A stretch of DNA of 64,000 bases from the NCBI GenBank assembly GCA_964036665.1, contig OZ038532.1:11302537-11366536 (forward strand), given 5' to 3'. Origin of the DNA: Gordius sp. MW1. Its lineage: Eukaryota > Nematomorpha > Gordioida > Gordea > Gordiidae. The translations under genes were made by a program, and so were the position numbers. The notes beneath the pieces were generated by a model, which saw nothing but the letters and a program-made list of their open reading frames with translations, was not told where the DNA came from and did not search any database. Of this stretch, positions 1 to 11,400 are shown one piece after another. The first letter of the stretch is position 1. Each line of letters opens with the position of its first letter.

Positions 1-1316
1 AGGTAATTTACTCTTTGTTCAAACTCACTCAATCTAGAATTTAGTCTTTTAGAAAATGATAGTAGTACTAATTCTGTAAAAGGACAAGAAGAGGAAAAGG
101 ATAATCAAACACTAACTTTTCTAGATACTGCCAGTGTGAAGTCTAAAATAGATATTAGTGAAGATATTTACTGGTTATTTCTAATGAAAGAAAATTCTTT
201 TGCAATAAAATAAGGGAAGCATTATATACTATAACTGAAGCTATATGTTCTGTGGCAGGCTAGGAATTGCATTGAGAGGTATTTTAATCGAAATGTTTAG
301 TATAGGCTCTTTTAATAGGTCACCCTGATTATGGCCTGTTACCAGTTGAAAATCCCAGGATAAAGGATAGTAATGAAGGGAATTTCAGGGAGCTCTTGGT
401 TTTACTTTAAAAGTTCAGCGAGAAAGTGAAAATTGATTTAAAAGAATGTCCGAAAAATGCTAATTACCTCCCACCTGGTATACAAAATGAATTAATTTAT
501 ATTATCAAACAACATATTCAAACAAAAATAGTTGCAGAAATTAATAAGTCATCCTTTTTTCACTTCTCTTGGATGAGACAACGGATATCTCAACACAAGA
601 GCAAATGGCTGTCGTTATCCGTTATGTTGATTTGAATACGCTACCAACAGTGGTCAGAGAGGTCTTTTTAGAATATATCAAGATCAAGGATATGTCAGCA
701 AAGGGGATGTTTGAAGTTGAGATGCAGACTCTTAAAGATCTTAAAAGTGACATAACAAAACAAAGAGGGCAGGGTTATGATGGAGCCCCAGTGATGAGTG
801 GCTCTAAAAATGGGTTGCAGACTTTGTTTAAGAATGTGTGCCCTAAGGCTATATATATTCATTGTGCATCGCACAATCTAAATTTAGCAATTAAATTTTC
901 TTGCAAGATTTCCAACATTAGGAATTGTATGGGTAAGATTATGATTGTTTTTATATTTAATTTGTTTTTTATAAAAGGTGTTATTAAAAAGATTCTGATT
1001 TTATAACCTCGCCGAAAAAATTAAATCTCTTAAACTCGATATTGCTATCTTTGTCAACCAATCCAAAATCCTCTAAATTAACAACACTTTGCGAAACAAG
1101 GTGGACCCAAAAACATAATGCTGTCAAAAGTATTTTCATCATTGAAACAAGGCCAATTTGGTTGTCTCTTTATATGTTGAATCAAGTATTTTCCTATACA
1201 ATACATCTAAGCAACTATTTGCAAACGCTTAACATTGATCTATCACAGGCAATGTATGCCGCCCAAAATGCTATTTGCCAAATCAAAGAATTGCGGAAGA
1301 GGGGTTTTAAACTATT

Positions 1317-2895
1317 AATTGCTATGCAATTTATGGGCTCGTTTTTTGGTGTCCGTCCGTCCGTTGTCCGTTACCCTCCCTATCTATTTGCATTGGGTAT
1401 ATTAGGTTATCGCTTTTTTAAATTTATGCATGAGAAAGAGGTGCCCCACCCCTCATCTCTATCTCCCTCGCTGTGTTATTTTTTAAATTAATGCATAAGA
1501 GGTGCCCCACCCCTCATCTCTATCTCCCTCGGTGTGTTATATATAAGATTTGTTAAATTATCTATTATATAATAAACATAAATAAAAGTTGTTTACTTTT
1601 AATTGCTATGCAGTTTAACTAGTTTTTTAGTTAGAATCCCGGAGTTTTTTTTTGACTCTTATGATTGTTCTTGTTACTGTCATTGATAATAAGAATTTTT
1701 GGCCGTCCGCTGGCTCCTGACCGATGGAAATGATGACCATTGGCCAAAATGTGAATCGAAATTATTTTTTTCGTTTTTTTTTTACTATTATGATTGTTCC
1801 TGTTCCTACCATTGCTATTATGACTTTTTGGCCGTCCGCTGGCTGCTGACCAATGTTATATAATAAACATAAATAAAAGTTGTTTACTTTTAATTGCTAT
1901 GCAATTTAACTAGTTTTTGGGTTAGAATCCCGGAGTTTTTTTTGACTCTTATGATTGTTCTTGTTACTATCATTGATAATAAGACTTTTTGGCCGTCCGT
2001 TGGCTGCTGACCAATAAAAAAATGACCATTAGCCGAAATGTGAATCCGAGTTTATTTTTTCGTTTTTTTTTGACTATTATGATTGTTCTTGTTACTACCA
2101 TTGCTATTATGACTTTTTGGCCGTCCGCTGGCTCCTGACCGATGGAAAAAATGACCATTGGCTAAAATGTGAATCGAAAACTTTTTTTTCGTTTTTTTTG
2201 ACTATTATGAATTTATATCCACTTTTACCGTGTCCTGGCTGCTGACCAATGGAAAAAAATTACCATTGGCCAAAATGTGATTTGAAAATTTTTTTTTCGT
2301 TTTTTTTACTCTTATGAATTTATATCCACTTTTACCGTGTGCTGGCTGCTGACCAATGGAAAAAAATGACCATTGGCCAAAGTGAGCATCAAAATTTTTT
2401 TTCCGTTTTTTTGGCTATCATTGACTTATAGAGTATCTGTTAGTATTGACCAATAGAGAAAAAATGACCATTGGCCAAATTTTTGATTTTTTTAATTAAA
2501 AATTGTTCAAATTTAACAAAAAATTTCTCCCAACAACTCCGCAAATTCTTAACATTGTGATGTTTTATAATATAATGTTTGTTAAACCCATAATCACTAA
2601 AGGCCATAAAAACTAATGTAATACGCAACTAGATGGAAACACTAAATCTAACCCTAACCCTTGCCTATATTACATTTTGCCTATAAATGGAAAATTTGTA
2701 TAAATAATTAATTAATCATTAGGCATTTAATACCCCCCTATAGGCATTATCGCCCCTTCCCACCTTTCTCGCCCATAAATTGCATAGCAAATATGATACA
2801 TTTATACGAAGTACAGATGAGTCTTCCCCCCTTCCCTTCCCCTCTTCCCTTCCCTTCTTCCCCTTCCCACGAGGGCCGAAGGCCCGAGTTTTTTA
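1317..2895 (+). mobile_element. Helentron-like (rolling-circle, DINE/HINE-type) non-autonomous element inserted in the hAT copy
   Basis: Subterminal inverted repeats are visible: GCTATGCAATTTATGGGC near 1320 and its reverse complement GCCCATAAATTGCATAGC at about 2770. Between them lies a minisatellite-like array. Beyond the second repeat is a pyrimidine-rich stretch and then a short stem-loop at about 2873-2891 (GGGCC-GAA-GGCCC). The element ends within a T-run, and the hAT reading resumes a little further on. Inverted subterminal repeats, a central tandem array, a 3' stem-loop and insertion at a T/T site together match the layout described for Helentron-derived INterspersed Elements. No Rep/helicase coding is present. 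A second copy of the family, inverted, lies at the right end of the window. The class is inferred from structure only; a TIR-type MITE is the alternative. Confidence 0.5.
1690..2480. repeat. Internal tandem repeat array of the Helentron-like element
   Basis: A unit of roughly 110-160 bp recurs about six times. Each holds GGCCGTCCGCTGGCTGCTGACC or a variant, then ATGACCATTGGCCAAAATGTGA, then a T-rich stretch and (in the left copies) TTATGATTGTTCTTGTTAC. Units near 1700, 1830, 1990 and 2120 are the most alike; those near 2230, 2340 and 2430 are diverged and shorter. Degenerate pieces of GGTTNGAATCCCGGAG, resembling a tRNA T-arm/B-box, occur at about 1631 and 1920. Confidence 0.75.
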
Positions 2896-3716
2896 TCAAT
2901 GTTTCAACATTTGAAAAGAGTCATGATTTTTTCATCACTATTCCTAGAAGGACGTCCCTTCGAACATTAAGGTCCAATAGAGACAACATGCGAAGCCTAT
3001 TACAGGATCTCTTTGTACAATCCTTTTTTGGATTCTGTTTTAGCTGAAGAACGATTCATTAAAAACCAACAAATACTTATGGGATATGATACCCTCTTTA
3101 TTAAAGACCCCGTTCAGCTCACCCCTCAAATATTAAATAATTTTTAATAGTAGCATGATGATGATCTTGAAGGATCAGAAGAGTAGTTTGAATCCGATAT
3201 TAAATCGTAGTATTCATCCTTTAAAAACTCCAATTCAGAGATTAAGAATGCATTGGATACCTTATTCAATCATGCCTCCAAACTAGATCTTTATCCTAAT
3301 ATTAAAATTCTTTACCATATATTAGCAACTTTACCTGTGACAACGTGCTCTAATGAGCGGTGTTTTACAGTGCTAAAAAGACTTAAAACATATCTTAGAC
3401 AATTGGACAAGAAAGGTAAACTAATTGGTTTTATTAATTTTTAATTTCAGGCTTACAGGTGTAATATCCATTTCCACGACGCTCAAAAAAATCGACATGC
3501 CAATCAAAAATTTTTATTAAAATTTGAAATTAAATTTCTATGGGCTAAGACAAACGTCAATCAACAGATGTTTTTAGTTACTAACCTATAAAATTCACAA
3601 AAAATATTGATTATAATTCAACCATGGTTTACAAGATTAATTAAAATTTATCATATTTGTAATTAAAATTTTTCATATTTAGCATTCTGCATTTACTTCT
3701 TTTGATATGTATTTTT

Positions 3717-4330
3717 GAGCTTGAGCTGATGATCATTGATCTATGTTTATAATTCCTTTTAAATGGCTGATATAATTTATAAAGTCAATATTGTATTTGG
3801 TACATTTAATAACCTAAGGGATATTTGAGTGAGTATTTAAATACATTAGCTAATGATCATTATATCTGATCTATGTTTATAAGCCTATCCTTTTAATTGT
3901 AAAGCTAATTGATGAACTCAATATTGTATTTGGTACATTTATAATAACCTAAGGGATATCTGTTGAGCTTGAGCTAATGATCATTATATCTGATCTATGT
4001 TTATAAGCCTATCCTTTTAATTGTAATTTTGGTAGGGCTAATTGATGAACTCAGTTTTGTATTTGGTATATTTATAATAACCTAAGGGATATCTGTTGAG
4101 CTTGAGCTAATGATCATTATATCTGATCTATGTTTATAAGCCTATCCTTTTAATTGTAATTTTGGTAGGGCTAATTGATGAACTCAATTTTGTATTTGGT
4201 ACATTTATAATAACCTAAGGAATAGCTGAGTTAGTACTTGAATACATTGAGCTTGAGCTAGTGATCATTATATCTAATCTATGTTTATAAGCCTATCCTA
4301 TTAATTATTTTTATTGTCTATAAGCTTAAA
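3717..4330. repeat. Tandem array, about five copies of a 124-151 bp AT-rich unit
   Basis: GATCATTATATCTGATC plus flanks such as TGTTTATAAGCCTATCC and AATAACCTAAGGGATATCTG recur with starts at about 3731, 3855, 3979, 4112 and 4263, so the spacing is 124, 124, 133 and 151 bp. The inner copies are nearly identical, the outer two diverged. No coding potential is seen. It could be the core of a DINE-like element or a small local satellite. Confidence 0.8.
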
Positions 4331-5640
4331 ACTAAGGTAAAGTTTATAACTTAGACTAAAGTAAAAGATTTTTTAATAAGCTTCAAATGATTATGTGCAT
4401 TTTTATACAAAACTAGAGATGAAAATACAAATGCTTGAGCTTGACTAAACTGATATTCATAATTTTCTTGATTTAATTTATAAAATACATGTGAAAAAAA
4501 AGATTTGATAATATACTTAAATGGCTAAATTGATAGTTTGTTAGTGATTCTCTAAATTTTAATTTATAATTTAGATAATTATGCATAGTAATTATTTGAA
4601 ATATTTTGAAAGTCTTGTGTCGTCATTTTAGTGTCTTCAAAAAAAATACATGTTTTTGTGCCAAAACTAACCTATTGAGCTTTTAGGAAGATCACGTGAT
4701 ATAGCATATAACTCGTTATTATGCCATATTAACCAATAGGAATGTTCAACTGAGCGTCGTCGTTTTTTAAATGTCGACGTTTCAGATCATTACACCGGAT
4801 TAACGTTGCTCTATGTACACAGGCAATATACTCCTGAAACTTAAGATGATGTAAATGCGTTTCTATCTAATAATCGTCGATATTGATTTTCAATTTATAT
4901 CATTTTTATATTGTTATTGAATATAAATAAATATTTGTTGGAATTTTACATTTAGTATTTTATTATTTTTACGCTATTGTCACTTTAAACTTTTAGAAAA
5001 AAGCATTTTTCAAAAAAAATATTTACAAAAAAAATTTCGCCTTGAAAATTTTCTAACACCACCCATGAGTAAATCCTAGTTACGCCTATGGCATTACATA
5101 ATAAATTTAAAACTGTATACTCGTCCTCAGGAGATTATCATAGCACCCCTTAATGTGAACGAAATTCCAGATGGCACGCCATTTTTTGCAAAATATTTAC
5201 CCAGCTCTACCTTGAAAATATAAACATTTGTCTTCTAAAAGCTCATCTGTGTGAATAATCAATCTTCTTTTCGCACATTAAAAACAACAACAGCCTTTTA
5301 TACGTATAAGTTGAACAACTCCCACTGACTCGGCTCATAACTTGGATTGCTTAAAAATTTAATAAATTAAATTGCGATATCTTTGCTGATATGGATTTCT
5401 TGAATATAAAAACATATTTTAAAGATATTATAGGTAACTGCATTTATCAAAACCTTGTATCTCCCCCTTCCATCAACTTTTCAAGGCAACTTTTTTATAG
5501 ATTGCAGAGTTAATTAAATCTCTAAGTGTAAATCATCTCCTTCTATTTATATCGCTTTTCTCTGTTCTATATTATCATACTATTAGGATTATATTAATTA
5601 CTCTATTTTTTAAACTTATTAGCGCAATTTATCTGTTTTA
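4331..5640. other. AT-rich non-coding stretch, nothing recognised
   Basis: No reading frame, RNA gene or clear repeat boundary was found. Around 5060-5095 there is a short stretch ending CTAGTTACGCCTATGG that resembles the right end of the GGCGTAGCCAGG MITE families seen elsewhere, probably a decayed terminus. Confidence 0.5.
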
Positions 5641-5925
5641 ACATTAACTATTTTCCATTAAACTATTGTTGAGTCCCTAAAATTCTTCCCTCTAACTCCA
5701 AATCTCCTCTCGGGTGTCATTATGAAAATCTCGATCTATTGTTTTGCCCTATAACTCGATCTCGTTTCGACGAAAAATCTTGACATGTCTCGAACTTTTA
5801 AATTTTTTTACTATTTTTAACATTTTTGCACTAATTATTTTTAAATAATTACATAAATCAAACTTTTTTTATTTAAAATGGCGAACCATCTTTTTTTACA
5901 AGAGCCTTTATAAACATGTCATGTA
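5640..5925. repeat. Fragment of the dispersed TCTCG-rich repeat family
   Basis: Contains CTCTCGGGTGTCATTATGA, CTCGATCTCGTTTCGACG, GACATGTCTCGA and the downstream AAATGGCGAACCATC...CTTTATAAACATGTC. The same words in the same order occur at about 50510-50760, so this is a copy of that family. Confidence 0.65.
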
Positions 5926-5930
5926 CAGTG

Positions 5931-5985
5931 GCGTAGCTAGGGGCGGTCTGGCCCCCCCCCCAAGAGCAAAGGGCAAAGAGGTATG
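5931..5985. mobile_element. Left-end remnant of a GTGGCGTAG MITE with a C-run
   Basis: CAGTGGCGTAGCTAGGGGCGG followed by a run of C matches the ends of the 240-bp MITE family better preserved at 31662-31903. The partner end is not present; the sequence passes directly into Gypsy-like DNA. Confidence 0.5.
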
Positions 5986-7585
5986 AATTCTCAAATGTTG
6001 GACAAGGCCAGGGAGAGACGATAGACGCGTACAAAATTAGACTCAAGGCCGGAGCTAACAGCTGTAACTTCGGAAACGAAGAATTGCAGAGCAGGATTGT
6101 TGACTAATTATAGGACTACGCGATAGAAGCTTACAGGCAAGGCTGTTGGCAGAAAATGACATCAAATGTGACCGCCTACGAGAGCTGGCATAAACGGTCG
6201 AGACGATAAATGGGGGGCTAAGCACCTTGTAAGACGGGTACGAGAGGCGTGGAGCGTAGTGGCGAAACGAGAAGCGTGGCCTGGGCCGGTCCTGATTCTC
6301 ACATTATACCATGCTTTAGATGTGTTAACAATAGATATATATATATTAATAACTAGTTGTTCCAAGGTATATTCGATACGGGCGCTCCGGTATCGATAAT
6401 ACCGGCGCGAAGATGGGCGAAGGAGATCCCACGCAACAATGAGCCCGTCCCGACGGTGTACGCATACGGCCACGAGGAAATAAAGCCAGGTGCAAGCCGA
6501 TATCCGAATGGGTAACACGAGAAAACAGCTGTCGTTATTGTTAGCAGACGTAGCTAGGCCGCCGTTGTGCGGGATCGATTGGATCCAAGAATTTGAGCCC
6601 GAAATTTGGCGACGAATAAGTTGGAACTCGAGAGCTGCGGCTGAACGGTTCGCGGTCAATTACGTGGAAAGACCGAAGGATACCAAGTCCGCGATCCAGC
6701 ACGTTATGAAGCAATGGGATGGCCTGCTAAACGAATTCCCAAAAGTAGACAAGGGAATAAGGGTGGAAGTACTGTTAAAAGAAGGCATAGATCCCGTATT
6801 TATTGACGCACGAAGGGTGCCGATGGCTTGGAAGAAAGAAGTAGAAAAAGAGTTGAACAAATGGGTCAGAGACGGGGTAATAGAACCAATAGATTTCTCA
6901 AGATGGGCCAGTCCAGTGGTACCCGTAAAAAAAGCGGTGGGAGTCTACGATTATGCATCGATTACCGGTTTACGGTAAATAAATAAGCACAAGGTTTGTT
7001 GTACCCCTAACCCAAAATCGATTATTTGTTAAATAAACTCGATAACGCGTGTTATTTTACTAAGCTGGACCTATCTAAAGCGTACCTACAGCTAGAATTA
7101 CGTCCAGAGACGAGCCAACGATTGACTATCTAAAGCTTATTTAAATTTAACCATATGCCATTTGGCTTAAATTGTGCCGCGGCTATTTTTCAAAAAACAA
7201 TGGATCAAATATTAGGAGGCATAGAGGGAGTAGCGGTATACATCGACGATATACTAATTGCAGGGGAAACGGAAGAAGTCCACAACGATCGGCTACTCAA
7301 AGTACTAAGTACATTACAAAAGTGGGGGTTCGTGCAAACGTTTCCAAGAGCATATTGTGGGCTAAGGAAGTAACATTTTTGGGATACATAATAAGTAACA
7401 AGGGGATTTAAATCAACAACGATAAAGCCGAACTAGTAACGCAAGGGAAAAATTTAACAAACAAAAATGAAATAAAATCGTTTCGTGGGTTAACAGCATA
7501 TTTTTCAAAGTTCATTAAGGACTACGCCAAAATCGTGCACCCTATTCAGAAACTCATGAAAAAAAACGTGACGTACCACTGGGTT
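5986..7585 (+). mobile_element. Ty3/Gypsy retrotransposon fossil, forward piece (gag end, protease region, reverse transcriptase)
   Basis: A forward-strand piece of a Ty3/Gypsy element. Gag-like sequence lies near 5990-6170. The reverse-transcriptase region covers about 6490-7410 and shows family motifs such as RWASPVVPVKK, MPFGLNCAA and the catalytic YIDD box. No LTR is found at its left end and it stops abruptly where the reverse-strand piece begins. It is clearly broken, with many breaks, and old. The reverse transcriptase resembles that of the Gypsy copy at 24.4-28.7 kb, so both probably belong to one clade. Confidence 0.85.
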
Positions 7586-10535
7586 CAAAGAACTTTAGCG
7601 TACATTACACATCGTCAGTTATCCTCTACACTTCCCCCCACCCTTTTCACAAAGATAATGTTTTAGGTAGCTTGGGGCCTGTCGTACCCGGCGCGGGTCT
7701 CTAACCTCAGGCGGGACCTTGTTACGCTCCAGAGCCATGGGAAGGGCATTGTGTTTAACCGATTCTGTAGCGGCATTGTTATTGGGAATCATTGGCAGGT
7801 AACCTTGACCGGACGCCGTTGGCAAGGGGCTTACATTTATTGGCTCATTTGCAATGAGACTAGACCACGCCAGCGTATCCCGGTTCGGCCATCCATTTTC
7901 ATGTCCAACTATTCTCCAGTCCAATATTTTCCTTAATCTCAACTGATCCAAATGTCGATGATAACTTTTCTCTAGGGCCCTAACATCGAACGAGCGCACC
8001 CCGCGCTTGGAAATAATGGTGCCCTCCACCCATTTATCGGGCCCCAGAAACATACGCACCCACACTGGGTCTCCGACGTCAAACACTCAAGCCTTTCCTG
8101 TATCTCTCCACTGGGGGGCAATAGGTTCTCTTAATACCTCCTAGTCAGTTCGGATTTTCCTTTTGAACATACCCTCAGTCGGGCTTACACGCGTCGTTGG
8201 GTGAATCGTTGCTCTATGATTTTCCAGGAACATGTTTAACCCGATGTCGGATTCGTTGCTGACTATTGCTTCCTTTGCCATCCGAACATATCTCTCTGCT
8301 AGTCCATTAGAAGCGGGATGGTAGGGTGCTGACCATCCTTGACGAATTCCCCTCCGTTTGCAAAATCTTTGCATCTCTTGACTCCTAAACTGGGGGCCAT
8401 TATCCGATACAAGCAAGGAAAGGCGAATTTCCAAACCTCGCGAATGCTTCGGACAGCTTATTGATTATGACTTCAGTTGATGTATTTTATAGCTTGAATA
8501 CCTCCACCCATTTTGCCCCGCTGTCTACCATAACTAAATAGGATCTGCCCCGCACTGGCTCAAATAAATCTACATGCACTTAGGTCCAAGGTTTCACGTT
8601 CTGATGGCACTTAATCAAAGGCGCCCTTTTTTGGTGCGGCGGCCGTGAAGTTGCACCTCCTGCAACTTTTCCTAGGTCTGTGATGTCCTAAATCAAAGTT
8701 GACCACCAAAAATACTGCGCCGCTACCTGTAGCATTCGTTTGACCCCCACGTGGCCCTTGCGTAATCTTTGCAATACCCTGTATCTTAGCCTCATTGGCA
8801 CCACTACCCGTCGGCCCTTGTAAAAAATGACTTCCTTTGACTCGTGCAGCTTAGGTAGGTACTATTTGTAGTGTAGCATTGGACCGACCACTACTGCTGT
8901 ATTGCGCGTACCCTTAATCCACTCTTTGAGATGCCGTAATGTCTCGTCGCTGGCGGTGTACTGTCGTATAACGTCAAGCGAGATAAACGCCTCCGCGGTA
9001 TCCTCTAGTACCTCTTTAACTTGGAAAGCATGCTCGCTTGGTCGCCTGGACAAAAAGTCGGCTGCGTTATCTTTACCCTTGATGGCAGCCATGGCTTGAT
9101 ATTGAACTTAATCCGGTGCCGCGTTCATAGAGCCAGGCTTATCGGGGTTGGCTGGAATTACAGATTGTTGCTGGAGCCAGGACCACTAGAAACCGCTTGC
9201 GGTGGTGCTACGATGCTTGGTTGTTGTGGTAACTGATCAATCGAACCGGGTTGCTGTTGGTCTGGGAAAACAACTGGGCCCGGCATTAAGACGGGTCGAA
9301 AAATCAAGCTACTGAGTGGGCTACCCATTGGGCCCGCACCGAAGGGAGGCATTTGACCATATTGTACCATTACTCATGGGATCGCTAGGTCTCGGCTCTT
9401 TTGGGGCCTTCTCCTCGACGAAATTCACTATGTAACGCTCCACGACTTCGCGAATTCCACGTGGCTAGCTCCCATATGTTTTTTCCGAACTCTTTTATCC
9501 AATTCGTTCCGAGTAAGGGCGGTCCCTTTGGATCTGTCACTAACAGCGGCAGGCGCTTCCGGGTGGCCTAGACGTGCCTCGACTTTTACGTCAGAGATAA
9601 TTTTTATCTCCTTGCCGCCGAACGCATATACGAAAGGTATCGTGTTTGAACCGGTAACCGCTCCTTACACAGGTTGACCGGCACGATTGTAACGGTGGAG
9701 CTCGTATCCATAAGAAAAGTTATCAAAGTGTTATTAATAAATAAATCAATCGTCAAAATATCTAATGCATGGCCAAACCTGGTCATACTCGGGCCCGCCC
9801 TCGTCGAGTCGACCGCAAATGCCTCATCCACTGGCTTGTGCATTGTCCTTAGGCCTTCGCCGATTGCCTCCAGACCTAGGGCGATCTCCACGGCCTTGTC
9901 CCATTTGAGATCCCTCTCGGCCATCAGCGACGCGTGCACCCTTGGGTCGCGGAGTCTCAGAATCAGCTGATTGAGTATCCTGGCCAATAACTCCCCACAC
10001 TAAATCCGCTGTCTCTCGAGGCCTGCTTGAGTCTGCGTATGAACTGCATCAGCTCCTCTCCCTGCATTTGTCGAATATTTCCAAAAATAAATCTTTGCGC
10101 AAGAGGGCAGGTCTGCCCTTTAAACACCCTCTTCGTCTCTTGGTCGCTTCTTCGAACGACTATTCGGTAGGGTTATACGGGTACGCGTCGTCCGCGATAA
10201 CCCTAAGCGCCTCCGCCGATAAAGAACTTAGCAACCTGCACGTTTTCTGGGTATCAGATAACGTCCCTGTCTGTGAATTGATGTTAGCCTTGAATTGGAT
10301 TAGAATTGTTTTAATAGAATCTCCCATCTGAATAATTCCATGTAGGTTTCAACGAATCAGGACGCCAATGTTAGAACAAAGTGATTAGAATTTATTGCAC
10401 CGAAATAATCAAAACATACGTTAACAAGTAACACGCGAAAGGAAAGAACAAAATATATAATCACGTGGTGTAACCTTTTTACTCCACAGGCAACATACTT
10501 TAGCGTACATTACACATCGTCAGTTATCCTCTACA
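7586..10535 (-). mobile_element. Ty3/Gypsy retrotransposon fossil, reverse piece with 5' LTR
   Basis: Reverse-strand Gypsy element. The 5' LTR is at 10369-10535. Gag-like sequence (about 9850-10330) and an aspartic protease-like part (about 9604-9800) follow. The tail of the RNase H region is near 8860-9090, and the integrase is at about 8140-8440 with its C-terminal part at 7619-8086 (SDNGPQF, SAPYHPASNGLAERY). Most of the reverse transcriptase is absent. A purine-rich tract precedes the start of the 3' LTR at 7617, of which only about 36 bases remain before the junction with the forward piece. Broken many times and not functional; likely moderately old. Confidence 0.85.
10369..10535 (-). 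repeat. LTR (5') of the reverse Gypsy piece
   Basis: On the reverse strand it begins TGTAGAGGATAACTG and ends TTCTAACA, 167 bp, immediately followed by a primer-binding-site-like TTGGCGTCCTGATTC. Its first ~36 bases recur at about 7582-7617, marking the truncated 3' LTR. Confidence 0.8.
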
Positions 10536-11249
10536 AAAATGATTTGGAATAATCAACCACCGATTCAAAATATTATAACATTAAACATGATAATGTTTGA
10601 GTTTTGAATATGCTTTGGTAATATTTATTTTATCATATCTCATTTTCTGTATGTTTAAGTTATGTCTCAAGGCTAAGGATTCAAATATGCAAGTATTAAA
10701 AAGTTCTTTACATGGCTTAAGAGCCACTCATATTTTAATCAACAATCTATAAAATTATTAAAATTTGACATGTACGCGGCACTTGGGTGTGCAAATCACC
10801 CAAAAATATTCCATTTATAATTTACTATCCTAAAAATTACACAACTAAATTTACTATTTATGATTATGATGATCAAGAACAATTTTAAACCTGAATCTCG
10901 CTGATAAAATTTAGTATGTTGTCTCGGAGTTAAAATTCTTGTTTAGATCCCTACAATTTTTCAAATTCTTGTCTCATCTCGTCTTGGTTTTTCAAGACAA
11001 GACTTAACGTGATCGATATTTTTCTCGATCGCATCAGTACTAACTTCAGAAGCCATGTCACTACTTTTGGTGTCATCTTAATGTGAGTATTTAAAAAACG
11101 GTGAAGTGACCCAAAAAGTGGTGGTAAGAGCTACAAAAGCTGAAAACCAATTTGTTAATACAAATTTGGAAGGCATTTAATGTTGTTTTTCCGGCAATTA
11201 AAATATTGTAAAGAGCTTTGATAAAATTATTGATATGCCTTCTTGTTTA
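10536..11249. repeat. AT-rich non-coding stretch with a copy of the TCTCG-rich repeat
   Basis: Words such as GAGCCACTCATATTTTAATCAAC, TTGACATGTACGCGGC, ACACAACTAAATTTACTAT, AATCTCGCTGATAAAAT and TTCAAGACAAGACTTAACG recur in the same order around 49930-50280 and 51240-51560. This is a third copy of that dispersed family. No gene is seen. Confidence 0.6.
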
Positions 11250-11254
11250 GTTAT
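11250..11254. repeat. Target-site duplication GTTAT, left of the Gypsy copy
   Basis: GTTAT at 11250-11254 and again at 15476-15480 directly flanks the two LTRs. A 5-bp duplication is usual for Ty3/Gypsy integration and fixes the element's limits. Confidence 0.85.
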
Positions 11255-11400
11255 TAAAACAAAGAAGTTCCAATTTATAGTTTATTCAAATATATCATAA
11301 GATCATAATAATGCGCAATTGATTACATTGTCACGTGTTAATGCCATGTTGTTTTATATAAATATGTTTAGGTAATAACATTGTATAATCATTTATTACA
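11255..11400 (-). repeat. 3' LTR of the near-complete Gypsy copy
   Basis: 146 bp, nearly identical to 15326-15475; on the reverse strand it begins TGTAATAAATGATTATAC and ends in TTTGTTTTA. Flanked outside by GTTAT. Confidence 0.9.

Larger units (their letters stand above)
240..3444 (+). mobile_element. Decayed hAT transposase copy (ZMYM1-like, DUF4371 + hAT dimerisation domain), split by another element
   Basis: Translated pieces in order match the ZMYM1 / '52 kDa repressor'-like hAT transposases. A stretch ending NELIYIIKQHIQTKI lies near 426-560. The DUF4371 core at 569-930 has DETTDIS, RGQGYDGAPVMSG and IHCASHNLNLA. A middle part lies at 1040-1310 (LCETRW). A short segment resumes near 2910-3040, and the C-terminal dimerisation motif is at 3253-3420 (LPVTTCSNERCF). 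The frame changes near 560 and again near 995, with stops between pieces, so no intact protein is made. A 45-nt segment at 933-977 has GT-AG ends and, when removed, restores the family motif GVIKKI, so it looks like a retained small intron. The middle is interrupted by the Helentron-like insert at about 1317-2895. Terminal repeats were not identified; the left end may lie outside the window. The family call is firm, the limits are approximate. Confidence 0.8.

Noticed and set aside
6162-6659. 165-codon reverse-strand open frame
   Set aside because: Lies opposite a forward-strand Gypsy piece and shows no family resemblance; a shadow frame.
9158-9370. Proline-rich reverse-strand frame that might be a separate small gene
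   Set aside because: Sits inside the reverse Gypsy piece on the same strand and is most simply part of that fossil.
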